DNA from: Ypsolopha sequella
Taxonomy: Eukaryota > Arthropoda > Insecta > Lepidoptera > Ypsolophidae
DNA length: 64,000 nt
Direction: 5' to 3'
Assembly (NCBI GenBank): GCA_934047225.1
Contig: CAKOHE010000025.1
Coordinates: forward strand, 405,001-469,000
Shown here: in pieces, positions 52,771 through 62,044 of the stretch
Layout: every line of letters begins with the position of its first letter
Position numbering within the stretch: position 1 is the first letter of the stretch
Notes under the pieces: model-generated
What the model was told of the DNA's origin: nothing
Database searches by the model: none
What the model saw: the letters and a program-made list of their open reading frames with translations, nothing else
Program-made: the position numbers and the translations under genes

Positions 52771-53584
52771 GGCTGACTATTTGAGTCGGTCGCCTGCAGG
52801 GGACGAGCCCGCGGCTGCGGTAGTATCGAGCGAGGAGGGCGCGAGCTATGTGAACGCGCTGGTTGCGGCGGGCGCGCCGCTACCGGCGAGCGTGCAGGAG
52901 CTGCGCGCCGCCGCCGCTGCCGAGCCGGTGTTCGCCCGGGTGCAGTGCTATGTGGCCGAGGGGTGGCCTAAGAAAGTTGAGGCAGAATTGCTGCCTTATC
53001 AACGTTGCCGACATGAATTGCATGTCGAGGAGGGGTGTCTGATGCGTGGACATCGGGTGGTAATCCCTAAGATGTACCGGTCGGCAGTACTGCAGGAACT
53101 CCACGCCGCCCATCTTGGTATTGTTAAGATGAAGTTGCTGGCGAGGGAACGTTTCTGGTACCCCGGTATTGATCGTGAGATCGAAAATTTGGTGTCAAAT
53201 TGTGACCGTTGTGTTTCGACACGATCAAATCCCGCTCAAGCCCCTATAGAGAATTGGGAATGGCCTGATTCTGTTTTTGAGAGAATTCATTTAGATTTTC
53301 TCGGCCCGCTTCGTGGTAAGATGTACTTGGTGTTAGTTGATGCACGGAGCAAATGGCTCGAATGTATAGATATGCCAAATTTAATGACTCAGACACTCAT
53401 AAATAAATTGTCATCAATTTTCGCGAGATTTGGAAACCCAAAAATTATTGTTAGTGATAATGCTAAAACATTTGTATCATCGGACTTTATAAAATTTTGT
53501 ACTAGCAACGGCATTAAGCACATAACGTCACCAGTATATTTCCCACAGAGTAACGGACTCGCGGAAAACGCAGTGAAAACCTGA
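52771..53584 (+). pseudogene. Integrase, N-terminal and catalytic domains
   Basis: The open frame upstream includes ADYLSRSP; taking the TTG at 52781 as residue 1 gives 267 residues. A GC-rich Ala-rich linker covers about 9-60. The HHCC zinc-binding domain has H108, H111, C141 and C144. The catalytic core has D172 (LDFLGPL), D226 (VSDNAKTF) and E262 (GLAENA), giving D-X53-D-X35-E, the canonical retroelement spacing. The frame ends at TGA 53582-53584, immediately after the catalytic Glu helix. There is no own ATG; in an intact relative this would be the end of Pol. The cDNA-joining active site is complete, but the domain is not linked to a functional polyprotein. Confidence 0.9.
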
Positions 53585-54300
53585 AAACGTTTTTTGACAA
53601 ACGTGTTCAAAGACAGCTCTATGCGCGATACCAATAGCATATTAGATAAATATTGATTTAATTATAGAAATACGCCAAATGGCACGACGGGCGTGTCTCC
53701 AGCTTACTTGATGTTCGGTAGGATCTTGGGTTGTAAGTTGGACGTAGGGAGCGGTCACGTCACACCACCATCGGAGGTGCAGGTACTGGAGCGCGTGCGA
53801 CAAAACCAAGCGCGTCAAACTAAATATGTCGGTGGTCGAGATGTCATATACCATGTAAATGACAGAGTGTGGGTTAAAGATTATCGTAATCCTCAAAAAA
53901 AAAACCCACGTGGATCCTGGACAAGATCATTGGGCGCGTCAGTAAAGTTATGTACGATGTGTCTCTTCAAGACTTTGATATTGTTTGGAGGCGCCACGCA
54001 AATCAGTTATTAAACGCTAATTCGTATCGGATAAAAACAGGTTTTCCTCCTGGCGGGCTTGAAAATATCACAAGTCATAGAGCGGTACAGATGTCGCCGG
54101 TAACAGAGTGCGCTGCGCCCCCCGAGCTCGCGCCTGCGCGTGTCGAGCCGGAGGGCGTCGCGACGCCGAGTGTTGGCGCCGACGCCGACGCCGCTGCGGA
54201 ACCCTCCACAGGAGAGCACGCGACCCTGGTTCCGTATCGCACTCGCTCTGGTAGACGGGTCGTACCACCTGTGAGATTGTATGAGCGGGAGGGAAAATAA
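53585..54300 (+). pseudogene. Integrase C-terminal module and tail, broken
   Basis: It continues in the integrase frame after the TGA at 53582 and is stopped again by TGA at 53654-53656. It then resumes (NYRNTPNGTTGVSPAYLMFG) to about 53890. A run of ten A at 53895-53904 marks a frameshift, and the continuation lies in another frame up to TAA 54298-54300. That part shows a GPY/F-like pattern (W-X3-I-X3-G-X4-Y-X-V near 53915-53965), then an acidic, Ala/Pro-rich tail ending in RSGRRVVPP. There are three lesions in all, counting the first TGA. Both stops fall where Leu would be unremarkable, so each could be a single-base change. Confidence 0.85.
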
Positions 54301-54534
54301 AACAAATGTTTATGAAGTGTTCTGGTGGATATTATAATAATAAGATGAAATAATTTTGTATATACATGTGTGTAGGTATAGATAACTAAGTTGGTATGAA
54401 ATTAGTTATAGACGTTGTTAGTGGTAATCTTTATTTACGAGTTTAGAAGGTAAAGTTAAATTAGTTATATTTTTATGTTTGTTTGATTTTGTTAAATGTT
54501 GTGGAGGGATGTGTTTTTGATTTTGTTAAATGTT
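54301..54534 (+). other. 3' untranslated region of the LTR element
   Basis: AT-rich, no ORF. It includes a 32-bp direct repeat (54482-54513 and 54516-54547); the second copy runs into the 3' LTR. Confidence 0.8.
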
Positions 54535-54547
54535 GTGGAGGGATGTG
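54482..54547 (+). repeat. 32-bp direct repeat covering the polypurine tract
   Basis: Two copies, TTTGATTTTG...GGGATGTG, with a period of 34 bp. Each contains GTGGAGGGATGTG, so the polypurine tract and the first four LTR bases exist twice. Only the second copy is followed by the full LTR. Confidence 0.9.
54535..54543 (+). other. Polypurine tract
   Basis: GTGGAGGGA lies immediately before the 3' LTR (TGTGATAT). It is short and interrupted by one T. A second copy lies at about 54501-54509. Confidence 0.75.
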
Positions 54548-54662
54548 ATATATGTAGGTAAGCAGAGATTTCTCTGACTAGTCAGTCGACTTTTAGTCTC
54601 TGAATACAACTGTCTGTTTCCCCTTACGTCCCGTGTTTTATTTGGTATTCCTGGATACTACA
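54544..54662 (+). repeat. 3' LTR (119 bp)
   Basis: Same length and, base by base by eye, the same sequence as the 5' LTR. Followed by the target duplication CTTTC. Confidence 0.95.
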
Positions 54663-54667
54663 CTTTC
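54663..54667. repeat. Target-site duplication, right copy (CTTTC)
   Basis: Follows the 3' LTR directly and continues into core 45. Together with the left copy it shows a 5-bp staggered integration, as is usual for Ty3/gypsy elements. Confidence 0.95.
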
Positions 54668-56074
54668 TAAGTAATATTTAAGAAGACGCAATAAATTCAT
54701 GAATTTAATTGAGAATATAAACAATGTACATTTAACATATTTTTCGCAAATTGTATAATTATTGCTTAGATACTCGAATATCAGGTTTTCAAAAATGAAG
54801 TCATTTCGTCTGATTTGCGTCGGTGTGCGGCTCACGAACACGGCACTTACAAACACAAACATAGCAGTCTTGTGTAAACATGAGTGCATTCTGAAATCTA
54901 AAGCAACATGATTCCATCTTTGAATGTAATTTTTAATCAAACTTAAATAAGACAATAAGTTGTAATGAGATAATAATTATTGACCAATACCTAAATAAAG
55001 CAAAATGAATGTTTTTCATTCATTTTTTATTAGATTTTATTCATATACTTGTATTAATTCCCGAAAATTATTAAATTTTTGAACGATTCTACATCGTAAG
55101 CCGTCTGTCAAACATTGGTAGATTGGTAGATTGGTAGATTGGTAGATTGGTAGATTGGTAGATTGGTAGATTGGTAGATTGGTAGATTGGTAGATTGGTA
55201 GAGTGGTAGATTGGTAGATTGGTAGATTGGTAGATTGGTAGATTGGTAGATTGGTAGATTGGTAGATTGGTAGATTGGTAGATTGGTAGATTGGTAGATT
55301 GGTAGATTGGTAGATTGGTAGATTGGTAGATTGGTAGATTGGTAGATTGGTAGATTGGTAGATTGGTAGATTGGTAGATTGGTAGATTGGTAGAGTGGTA
55401 GATTGGTAGATTGGTAGATTGGTAGATTGGTAGATTGGTAGAGTGGTAGATTGGTAGATTGGTAGATTGGTAGATTGGTAGATTGGTAGATTGGTAGATT
55501 GGTAGATTAGATTGGTAGATTGGTAGATTGGTAGATTGGTAGATTAGATTGGTAGATTGGTAGATTGGTAGATTAGTAGATTGGTAGATTGGTAGATTGG
55601 TAGATTGGTAGATTGGTAGATTGGTAGATTGGTAGATTGGTAGAATGGTAGATTGGTAGATTGGTAGATTGGTAGATTGGAAGATTGGTAGATTGGTAGA
55701 TTGGTAGATTGGTAGATTGGTAGATTGGTAGATTGGTAGATTGGTAGATTGGTAGATTGGTAGATTGGTAGATTGGTAGATAGGTAGATTTGTAGATTGG
55801 TAGATTGGTAGATTGGTAGATTGGTAGATTGGTAGATTGGTAGATTGGTAGATTGGTAGATTGGTAGATTGGTAGATTGGTAGATTGGTAGATTGGTAGA
55901 TTGGTAGATTGGTAGATTGGTAGATTGGTAGATTGGTAGGTAGGTAGGTAGGTAGGTAGGTAGGTAGGTAGGTTGGTAGGTAGGTTGGTAGGTAGGTAGG
56001 TAGATTGGTAGATTGGTAGATTGGTAGATTGGTAGATTGGTAGGTAGGTAGGTAGGTAGGTAGGTAGGTAAATA

Positions 56075-57673
56075 GGCCGGTTTTTCAAACCGCTCTTAAA
56101 GGTGGTAACAGAGGAGGCCTTTTCATACAAACTTTCTAAGTAATATTTAAGAAGACGCAATAAATTCATGAATTTAATTGAGAATATAAACAATGTACAT
56201 TTAACATATTTTTCGCAAATTGTATAATTATTGCTTAGATACTCGAATATCAGGTTTTCAAAAATGAAGTCATTTCGTCTGATTTGCGTCGGTGTGCGGC
56301 TCACGAACACGGCACTTACAAACACAAACATAGCAGTCTTGTGTAAACATGAGTGCATTCTGAAATCTAAAGCAACATGATTCCATCTTTGAATGTAATT
56401 TTTAATCAAACTTAAATAAGACAATAAGTTGTAATGAGATAATAATTATTGACCAATACCTAAATAAAGCAAAATGAATGTTTTTCATTCATTTTTTATT
56501 AGATTTTATTCATATACTTGTATTAATTCCCGAAAATTATTAAATTTTTGAACGATTCTTCATCGTAAGCCGTCTGTCAAACATTGGTAGATTGGTAGAT
56601 TGGTAGATTGGTAGATTGGTAGATTGGTAGATTGGTAGATTGGTAGAGTGGTAGATTGGTAGATTGGTAGATTGGTAGATTGGTAGATTGGTAGATTGGT
56701 AGATTGGTAGATTGGTAGATTGGTAGATTGGTAGATTGGTAGATTGGTAGATTGGTAGATTGGTAGATTGGTAGATTGGTAGATTGGTAGATTGGTAGAT
56801 TGGTAGATTGGTAGATTGGTAGATTGGTAGATTGGTAGATTGGTAGATTGGTAGATTGGTAGATTGGTAGATTGGTAGATTGGTAGATTGGTAGATTGGT
56901 AGATTAGATTGGTAGATTGGTAGATTGGTAGATTGGTAGATTAGATTGGTAGATTGGTAGATTAGTAGATTGGTAGATTGGTAGATTGGTAGATTGGTAG
57001 ATTGGTAGATTGGTAGATTGGTTGATTGGTAGATTGGTAGATTGGTAGATTGGTAGAGTGGTAGATTGGTAGATTGGTAGATTGGTAGATTGGTAGATTG
57101 GTAGATTGGTAGATTGGTAGATTGGTAGATTGGTAGATTAGTAGATTGGTAGATTGGTAGATTGGTAGATTGGTAGATTGGTAGATTGGTAGATTGGTAG
57201 ATTGTTAGATTGGTAGATAAGATTGGTAGATTGGTAGATTAGTAGATTGGTAGATTGGTAGATTGGTAGATTGGTAGATTGGTAGATTGGTAGATTGGTA
57301 GATTGGTAGATTGGTAGATTGGTTGATTGGTAGATTGGTAGATTGGTAGATTGGTAGAGTGGTAGATTGGTAGATTGGTAGATTGGTAGATTGGTAGATT
57401 GGTAGATTCGTAGATTGGTAGATTGGTAGATTGGTAGATTGGTAGATTGGTAGATTAGTAGATTGGTAGATTGGTAGATTGGTAGATTGGTAGATTGGTA
57501 GATTGGTAGATTGGTAGATTAGATTGGTAGATTGGTAGATTGGTAGATTGGTAGATTGGTAGATTGGTAGATTGGTAGATTGGTAGATTGGTAGATTGGT
57601 AGATTGGTAGATTGGTAGATTGGTAGATTGGTAGAGTGGTAGATTGGTAGGTAGGTAGGTAGGTAGGTAAAAA
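56075..57673. repeat. Satellite unit 46, core type F
   Basis: Core 56075-56585, preceded by GTAAATAGGCC. Spacer 1088 bp, the longest in the window, with several TAGAGTGG and GGTTGATTGG variants and no internal GGTA island. Confidence 0.94.
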
Positions 57674-58876
57674 GGCCGGTTTTTCAAACCGCTCTTAAAG
57701 GTGGTAACAGAGGAGGCCTTTTCATACAAACTTTCTAAGTAATATTTAAGAAGACGCAATAAATTCATGAATTTAATTGAGAATATAAACAATGTACATT
57801 TAACATATTTTTCGCAAATTGTATAATTATTGCTTAGATACTCGAATATCAGGTTTTCAAAAATGAAGTCATTTCGTCTGATTTGCGTCGGTGTGCGGCT
57901 CACGAACACGGCACTTACAAACACAAACACAGCAGTCTTGTGTAAACATGAGTGCATTCTGAAATCTAAAGCAACATGATTCCATCTTTGAATGTAATTT
58001 TTAATCAAACTTAAATAAGACAATAAGTTGTAATGAGATAATAATTATTGACCAATACCTAAATAAAGCAAAATGAATGTTTTTCATTCATTTTTTATTA
58101 GATTTTATTCATATACTTGTATTAATTCCCGAAAATTATTAAATTTTTGAACGATTCTTCATCGTAAGCCGTCTGTCAAACATTGGTAGATTGGTAGATT
58201 GGTAGATTGGTAGATTGGTAGATTGGTAGATTGGTAGATTGGTAGATTGGTAGATTGGTAGATTGGTAGATTGGTAGATTGGTAGATTGGTAGATTGGTA
58301 GATTGGTAGATTGGTAGATAGGTAGATTGGTAGATTGGTAGATTGGTAGATTGGTAGATTGGTAGATTGGTAGATTGGTAGATTGGTAGATTGGTAGATT
58401 GGTAGATTGGTAGATTGGTAGATTGGTAGATTGGTAGATTGGTAGATTGGTAGATTGGTAGATTGGTAGATTGGTAGATTGGTAGATTGGTAGATTGGTA
58501 GATTGGTAGATTGGTAGATTGGTAGATTGGTAGATTGGTATGTAGGTAGGTAGGTAGGTAGGTAGGTAGGTTGGTAGGTAGGTAGGTAGATTGGTAGATT
58601 GGTAGATTGGTAGATTTGTAGATTGGTAGATTGGTTGATTGGTAGATTGGTAGACTGGTAGATTGGTAGATTGGTAGATTGGTAGATTGGTAGATTGGTA
58701 GATTGGTAGATTGGTAGATTGGTAGATTGGTAGATTGGTAGATTGGTAGATTGGTAGATTGGTAGGTAGGTAGGTAGGTAGGTAGGTAGGTAGGTTGGTA
58801 GGTAGATTGGTAGATTGGTAGATTGGTAGATTGGTAGATTGGTAGATTGGTAGGTAGGTAGGTAGGTAGGTAAATA
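57674..58876. repeat. Satellite unit 47, core type D
   Basis: Core 57674-58184; spacer 692 bp with two shortened GGTA islands near 58540 and 58762. Confidence 0.94.
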
Positions 58877-59995
58877 GGCCGGTTTTTCAAACTGCTCTTA
58901 AAGGTGGTAACAGAGGAGGCCTTTTCATACAAACTTTCTAAGTAATATTTAAGAAGACGCAATAAATTCATGAATTTAATTGAGAATATAAACAATGTAC
59001 ATTTAACATATTTTTCGCAAATTGTATAATTATTGCTTAGATACTCGAATATCAGGTTTTCAAAAATGAAGTCATTTCGTCTGATTTGCGTCGGTGTGCG
59101 GCTCACGAACACGGCACTTACAAACACAAACACAGCAGTCTTGTGTAAACATGAGTGCATTCTGAAATCTAAAGCAACATGATTCCATCTTTGAATGTAA
59201 TTTTTAATCAAACTTAAATAAGACAATAAGTTGTAATGAGATAATAATTGTTGACCAATACCTAAATAAAGCAAAATGAATGTTTTTTATTCATTTTTTA
59301 TTAGATTTTATTCATATACTTGTATTAATTCCCGAAAATTATTAAATTTTTGAACGATTCTTCATCGTAAACCGTCTGTCAAACATTGGTAGATTGGTAG
59401 ATTGGTAGATTGGTAGATTGGTAGATTGGTAGATTGGTAGATTGGTAGATTGGTAGATTGGTAGATTGGTAGATTGGTAGATTGGTAGATTGGTAGATTG
59501 GTAGATTGGTAGATTGGTAGATTGGTAGATTGGTAGATTGGTAGATTGGTAGATTGGTAGATTGGTAGGTAGGTAGGTGGGTAGGTAGGTAGGTAGGTAG
59601 GTAGGTTGGTAGGTAGGTAGGTAGATTGGTAGATTGGTAGATTGGTAGATTGGTAGATTGGTAGATTGGTAGATTGGTAGATTGGTAGATTGGTAGATTG
59701 GTAGATTGGTAGATTGGTAGATTAGTAGATTGGTAGATTGGTAGATTAATAGATTGGTAGATTGGTAGATTGGTAGATTGGTAGATTGGTAGATTGGTAG
59801 ATTGGTAGATTGGTAGATTGGTAGGTAGGTAGGTAGGTAGGTAGGTAGGTAGGTAGGTAGGTAGGTTGGTAGGTAGGTAGGTAGATTGGTAGATTGGTAG
59901 ATTGGTAGATTGGTAGATTGGTAGATTGGTAGATTGGTAGATTGGTAGATTGGTAGATTGGTAGATTGGTAGGTAGGTAGGTAGGTAGGTAAAAA
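58877..59995. repeat. Satellite unit 48, diverged core type D
   Basis: Core 58877-59387 with private changes AAACTGCTC, ATAATTGTTGACC, TTTTTTATTCATT and GTAAACCGTC. The first and third each disrupt an otherwise conserved hairpin. Spacer 608 bp. Confidence 0.94.
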
Positions 59996-61395
59996 GGCCG
60001 GTTTTTCAAACCGCTCTTAAAGGTGGTAACAGAGGAGGCCTTTTCATACAAACTTTCTAAGTAATATTTAAGAAGACGCAATAAATTCATGAATTTAATT
60101 GAGAATATAAACAATGTACATTTAACATATTTTTCGCAAATTGTATAATTATTGCTTAGATACTCGAATATCAGGTTTTCAAAAATGAAGTCATTTCGTC
60201 TGATTTGCGTCGGTGTGCGGCTCACGAACACGGCACTTACAAACACAAACACAGCAGTCTTGTGTAAACATGAGTGCATTCTGAAATCTAAAGCAACATG
60301 ATTCCATCTTTGAATGTAATTTTTAATCAAACTTAAATAAGACAATAAGTTGTAATGAGATAATAATTATTGACCAATACCTAAATAAAGCAAAATGAAT
60401 GTTTTTCATTCATTTTTTATTAGATTTTATTCATATACTTGTATTAATTCCCGAAAATTATTAAATTTTTGAACGATTCTTCATCGTAAGCCGTCTGTCA
60501 AACATTGGTAGATTGGTAGATTGGTAGATTGGTAGATTGGTAGAGTGGTAGATTGGTAGATTGGTAGATTGGTAGATTGGTAGATTGGTAGATTGGTAGA
60601 TTGGTAGATTGGTAGATTGGTAGATTGGTAGATTGGTAGATTGGTAGATTGGTAGATTGGTAGATTGGTAGATTGGTAGATTGGTAGATTGGTAGATTGG
60701 TAGATTGGTAGATTGGTAGATTGGTAGATTGGTAGATTGGTAGATTGGTAGATTGGTAGATTGGTAGATTGGTGGATTGGTAGATTGGTAGAGTGGTAGA
60801 TTGGTAGATTGGTAGATTGGTAGATTGGTAGATTGGTAGATTGGTAGATAAGTAGATTGGTAGATTGGAAGATTGGTAGATTGGTAGATTGGTAGATTGG
60901 TAGATTGGTAGATTGGTAGATTTGATTGGTAGATTGGTAGATTGGTAGATTGGTAGATTGGTAGATTGGTAGATTGGTAGATTGGTAGATTGGTGGATTG
61001 GTAGATTGGTAGATTGGTAGATTGGTAGATTGGTAGATTGGTAGATTAGTAGATTGGTAGATTGGTAGATTGGTAGATTGGTAGATTGGTAGATTGGTAG
61101 ATTGGTAGATTGGTAGATTGGTAGATTGGTGGATTGGTAGATTGGTAGATTGGTAGATTGGTAGATTGGTAGATTGGTAGATTAGTAGATTGGTAGATTG
61201 GTAGATTGGTAGATTGGTAGATTGGTAGATTGGTAGATTGGTAGATTAGTAGATTGGTAGATTGGTAGATTGGTAGATAAGTAGATTGGTAGATTGGTAG
61301 ATTGGAAGATTGGTAGATTGGTAGATTGGTAGATTGGTAGATTGGTAGATTGGTAGATTGGTAGATTGGTAGATTGGTAGATTGGTAGATTGGTA
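59996..61395. repeat. Satellite unit 49, core type D, last unit
   Basis: Core 59996-60506. Spacer 889 bp, ending abruptly at GGTA without a terminal GGTA run or a further core. Confidence 0.94.
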
Positions 61396-61494
61396 ACCGG
61401 GTGAAAATGGACTGTAGTAAATCGACGGGGGCTGGTTCAAACGAAGTTACGGGCCGGCGGGGGGGAGGCGGGGGGTGGTTTAAACCAAAAATTT
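61396..61494. other. G-rich junction between satellite and non-LTR element
   Basis: About 100 bp unlike either neighbour. It contains G runs of seven and six (61459-61465 and 61470-61475) and the palindrome GGTTTAAACC at about 61477-61486. There is no ORF of its own. It could be the original flank of the array, or a remnant of another element. Confidence 0.6.
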
Positions 61495-61514
61495 TAGATA
61501 GATAGATAGATATA
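61495..61514 (-). repeat. (TATC)n 3' tail of the non-LTR element
   Basis: TAGATAGATAGATAGATATA on the plus strand, at the 3' terminus of the element. It could also be a chance microsatellite. Confidence 0.65.
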
Positions 61515-61517
61515 ACA

Positions 61518-61523
61518 TTTATT
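61518..61523 (-). promoter_or_regulatory. Polyadenylation signal AATAAA
   Basis: TTTATT on the plus strand gives AATAAA on the minus strand, a few bases before the (TATC)n tail of the non-LTR element. Confidence 0.6.
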
Positions 61524-62044
61524 TCCCAAAAACACGACACATACATACAAAAAACAAAGTAGAACTTAAATAAAAGAAAACAAAAATTAAATAAAGTTAA
61601 AACACAAAAAGAAAGTAACTTAAATTTATCCTAGTGGTATGAGTGTCGCGGCAAAGAGAAAAAGGCTCCGACTCAGCATAATGCCGCAAACCGAAATCTG
61701 CGACGCTGTTATTCTGTCGTCACCTGCAGAGAGCCGCACGAATTCCATCGAGAGTGGACAATTATTGTTTATTTAATGTGTAAATGTGTATGTGAGTATA
61801 ATGGTTGTGAAATTTGTATATGAGTAAGTATAACAATTTTGGCTACATATATTAAATAAGAGAATATCCTGACTGACTGGTCTATCAATGCCCGGGCCAG
61901 CTAATTGAACCTAGGAACATAAAATTGGACGGTGTGTTTCATCTGCGACACGCAGACATCCCCAAGAGATAAAAATATAATAATAAAGATGTGTGGCGTA
62001 GTCAATAGTAAAATTTTGCCTGAATGCCAATAATATAAAGCATA
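61524..62044 (-). other. 3' UTR of the non-LTR element
   Basis: AT-rich sequence with no ORF. It includes a moderately GC-rich stretch at 61640-61760. The segment 61861-61970 may be a separate older repeat. Confidence 0.65.
61861..61970. repeat. Possible dispersed lepidopteran repeat fragment
   Basis: ATCCTGACTGACTGGTCTATCAA followed by degenerate sequence recalls a motif I associate with many moth and butterfly intergenic regions. This comes from memory and is not checked. It may simply be part of the element's 3' UTR. Confidence 0.3.

Larger units (their letters stand above)
50516..54662 (+). mobile_element. Ty3/gypsy-like LTR retrotransposon, non-autonomous, inserted in core 45
   Basis: The element is 4147 bp. 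In order it has a 119-bp LTR, a primer-binding site, gag-protease-(deleted RT)-RNase H, integrase with chromo-like tail remnants, a polypurine tract and a 119-bp LTR. Domain order with integrase after RNase H is that of Ty3/gypsy. There is no envelope-like ORF. The gag-pol type resembles what I recall as K02A2.6-like entries in arthropod annotations. Base composition, with GC-rich patches near 51600 and 52850, contrasts sharply with the surrounding satellite. The lesions rule out autonomous transposition. Confidence 0.95.
50454..56074. repeat. Satellite unit 45, core type F, split by the LTR retrotransposon
   Basis: The core is 50454-50515 plus 54668-55116; counting the target duplication once, the two parts total 511 bp, exactly one core. 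It has a private GATTCTACATCG change. The spacer is 55117-56074 (958 bp). Confidence 0.95.
54663..61395. repeat. Composite satellite array, right part (rest of core 45 to core 49)
   Basis: The same satellite resumes directly after the LTR element with CTTTCTAAGTAATATT, which continues core 45. Cores 46-49 follow, with the longest spacers of the window (958, 1088, 692, 608 and 889 bp). These units do not follow the A-B-C-D-E order and are more diverged; core 48 carries several private changes. The array stops at GGTAGATTGGTA, position 61395, where unrelated G-rich sequence begins. Confidence 0.96.

Noticed and set aside
53693..54300. Two independent genes of 106 and 116 residues
   Set aside because: They are adjoining pieces of one integrase C-terminus and tail, separated by a frameshift at the A10 run.
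52880..54305. Short antisense ORFs in the integrase and tail regions (66-84 residues)
   Set aside because: They are shadows of the GC-rich pol frame; no domain is visible.
54301..54543. Envelope-like ORF of an errantivirus
   Set aside because: Only about 240 bp of AT-rich non-coding sequence lie between the pol remnant and the 3' LTR.
1403..60345. About forty long minus-strand ORFs (162-384 residues) beginning MSYLSL or MIKNYI and ending in PIYQSTNL repeats
   Set aside because: The repeat part is open in every frame by arithmetic. The core part varies mainly by amino-acid changes and is broken by indels in several copies, for example those at 26342 and 30840. There is no sign of a gene.
1..61395. 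Telomeric DNA
   Set aside because: Insect telomeres are usually (TTAGG)n. The repeats here are the 8-bp TAGATTGG and the 4-bp GGTA, and the array is interspersed with 511-bp cores.
1..61395. CRISPR array
   Set aside because: The repeats are far too long (511 bp), the spacers are microsatellite, and the context is eukaryotic with no cas genes.
61046..61546. 166-residue minus-strand ORF with a Pro-rich stretch
   Set aside because: It is made of the retroelement tail, the G-rich junction (which gives the prolines) and microsatellite; there is no coding signal.
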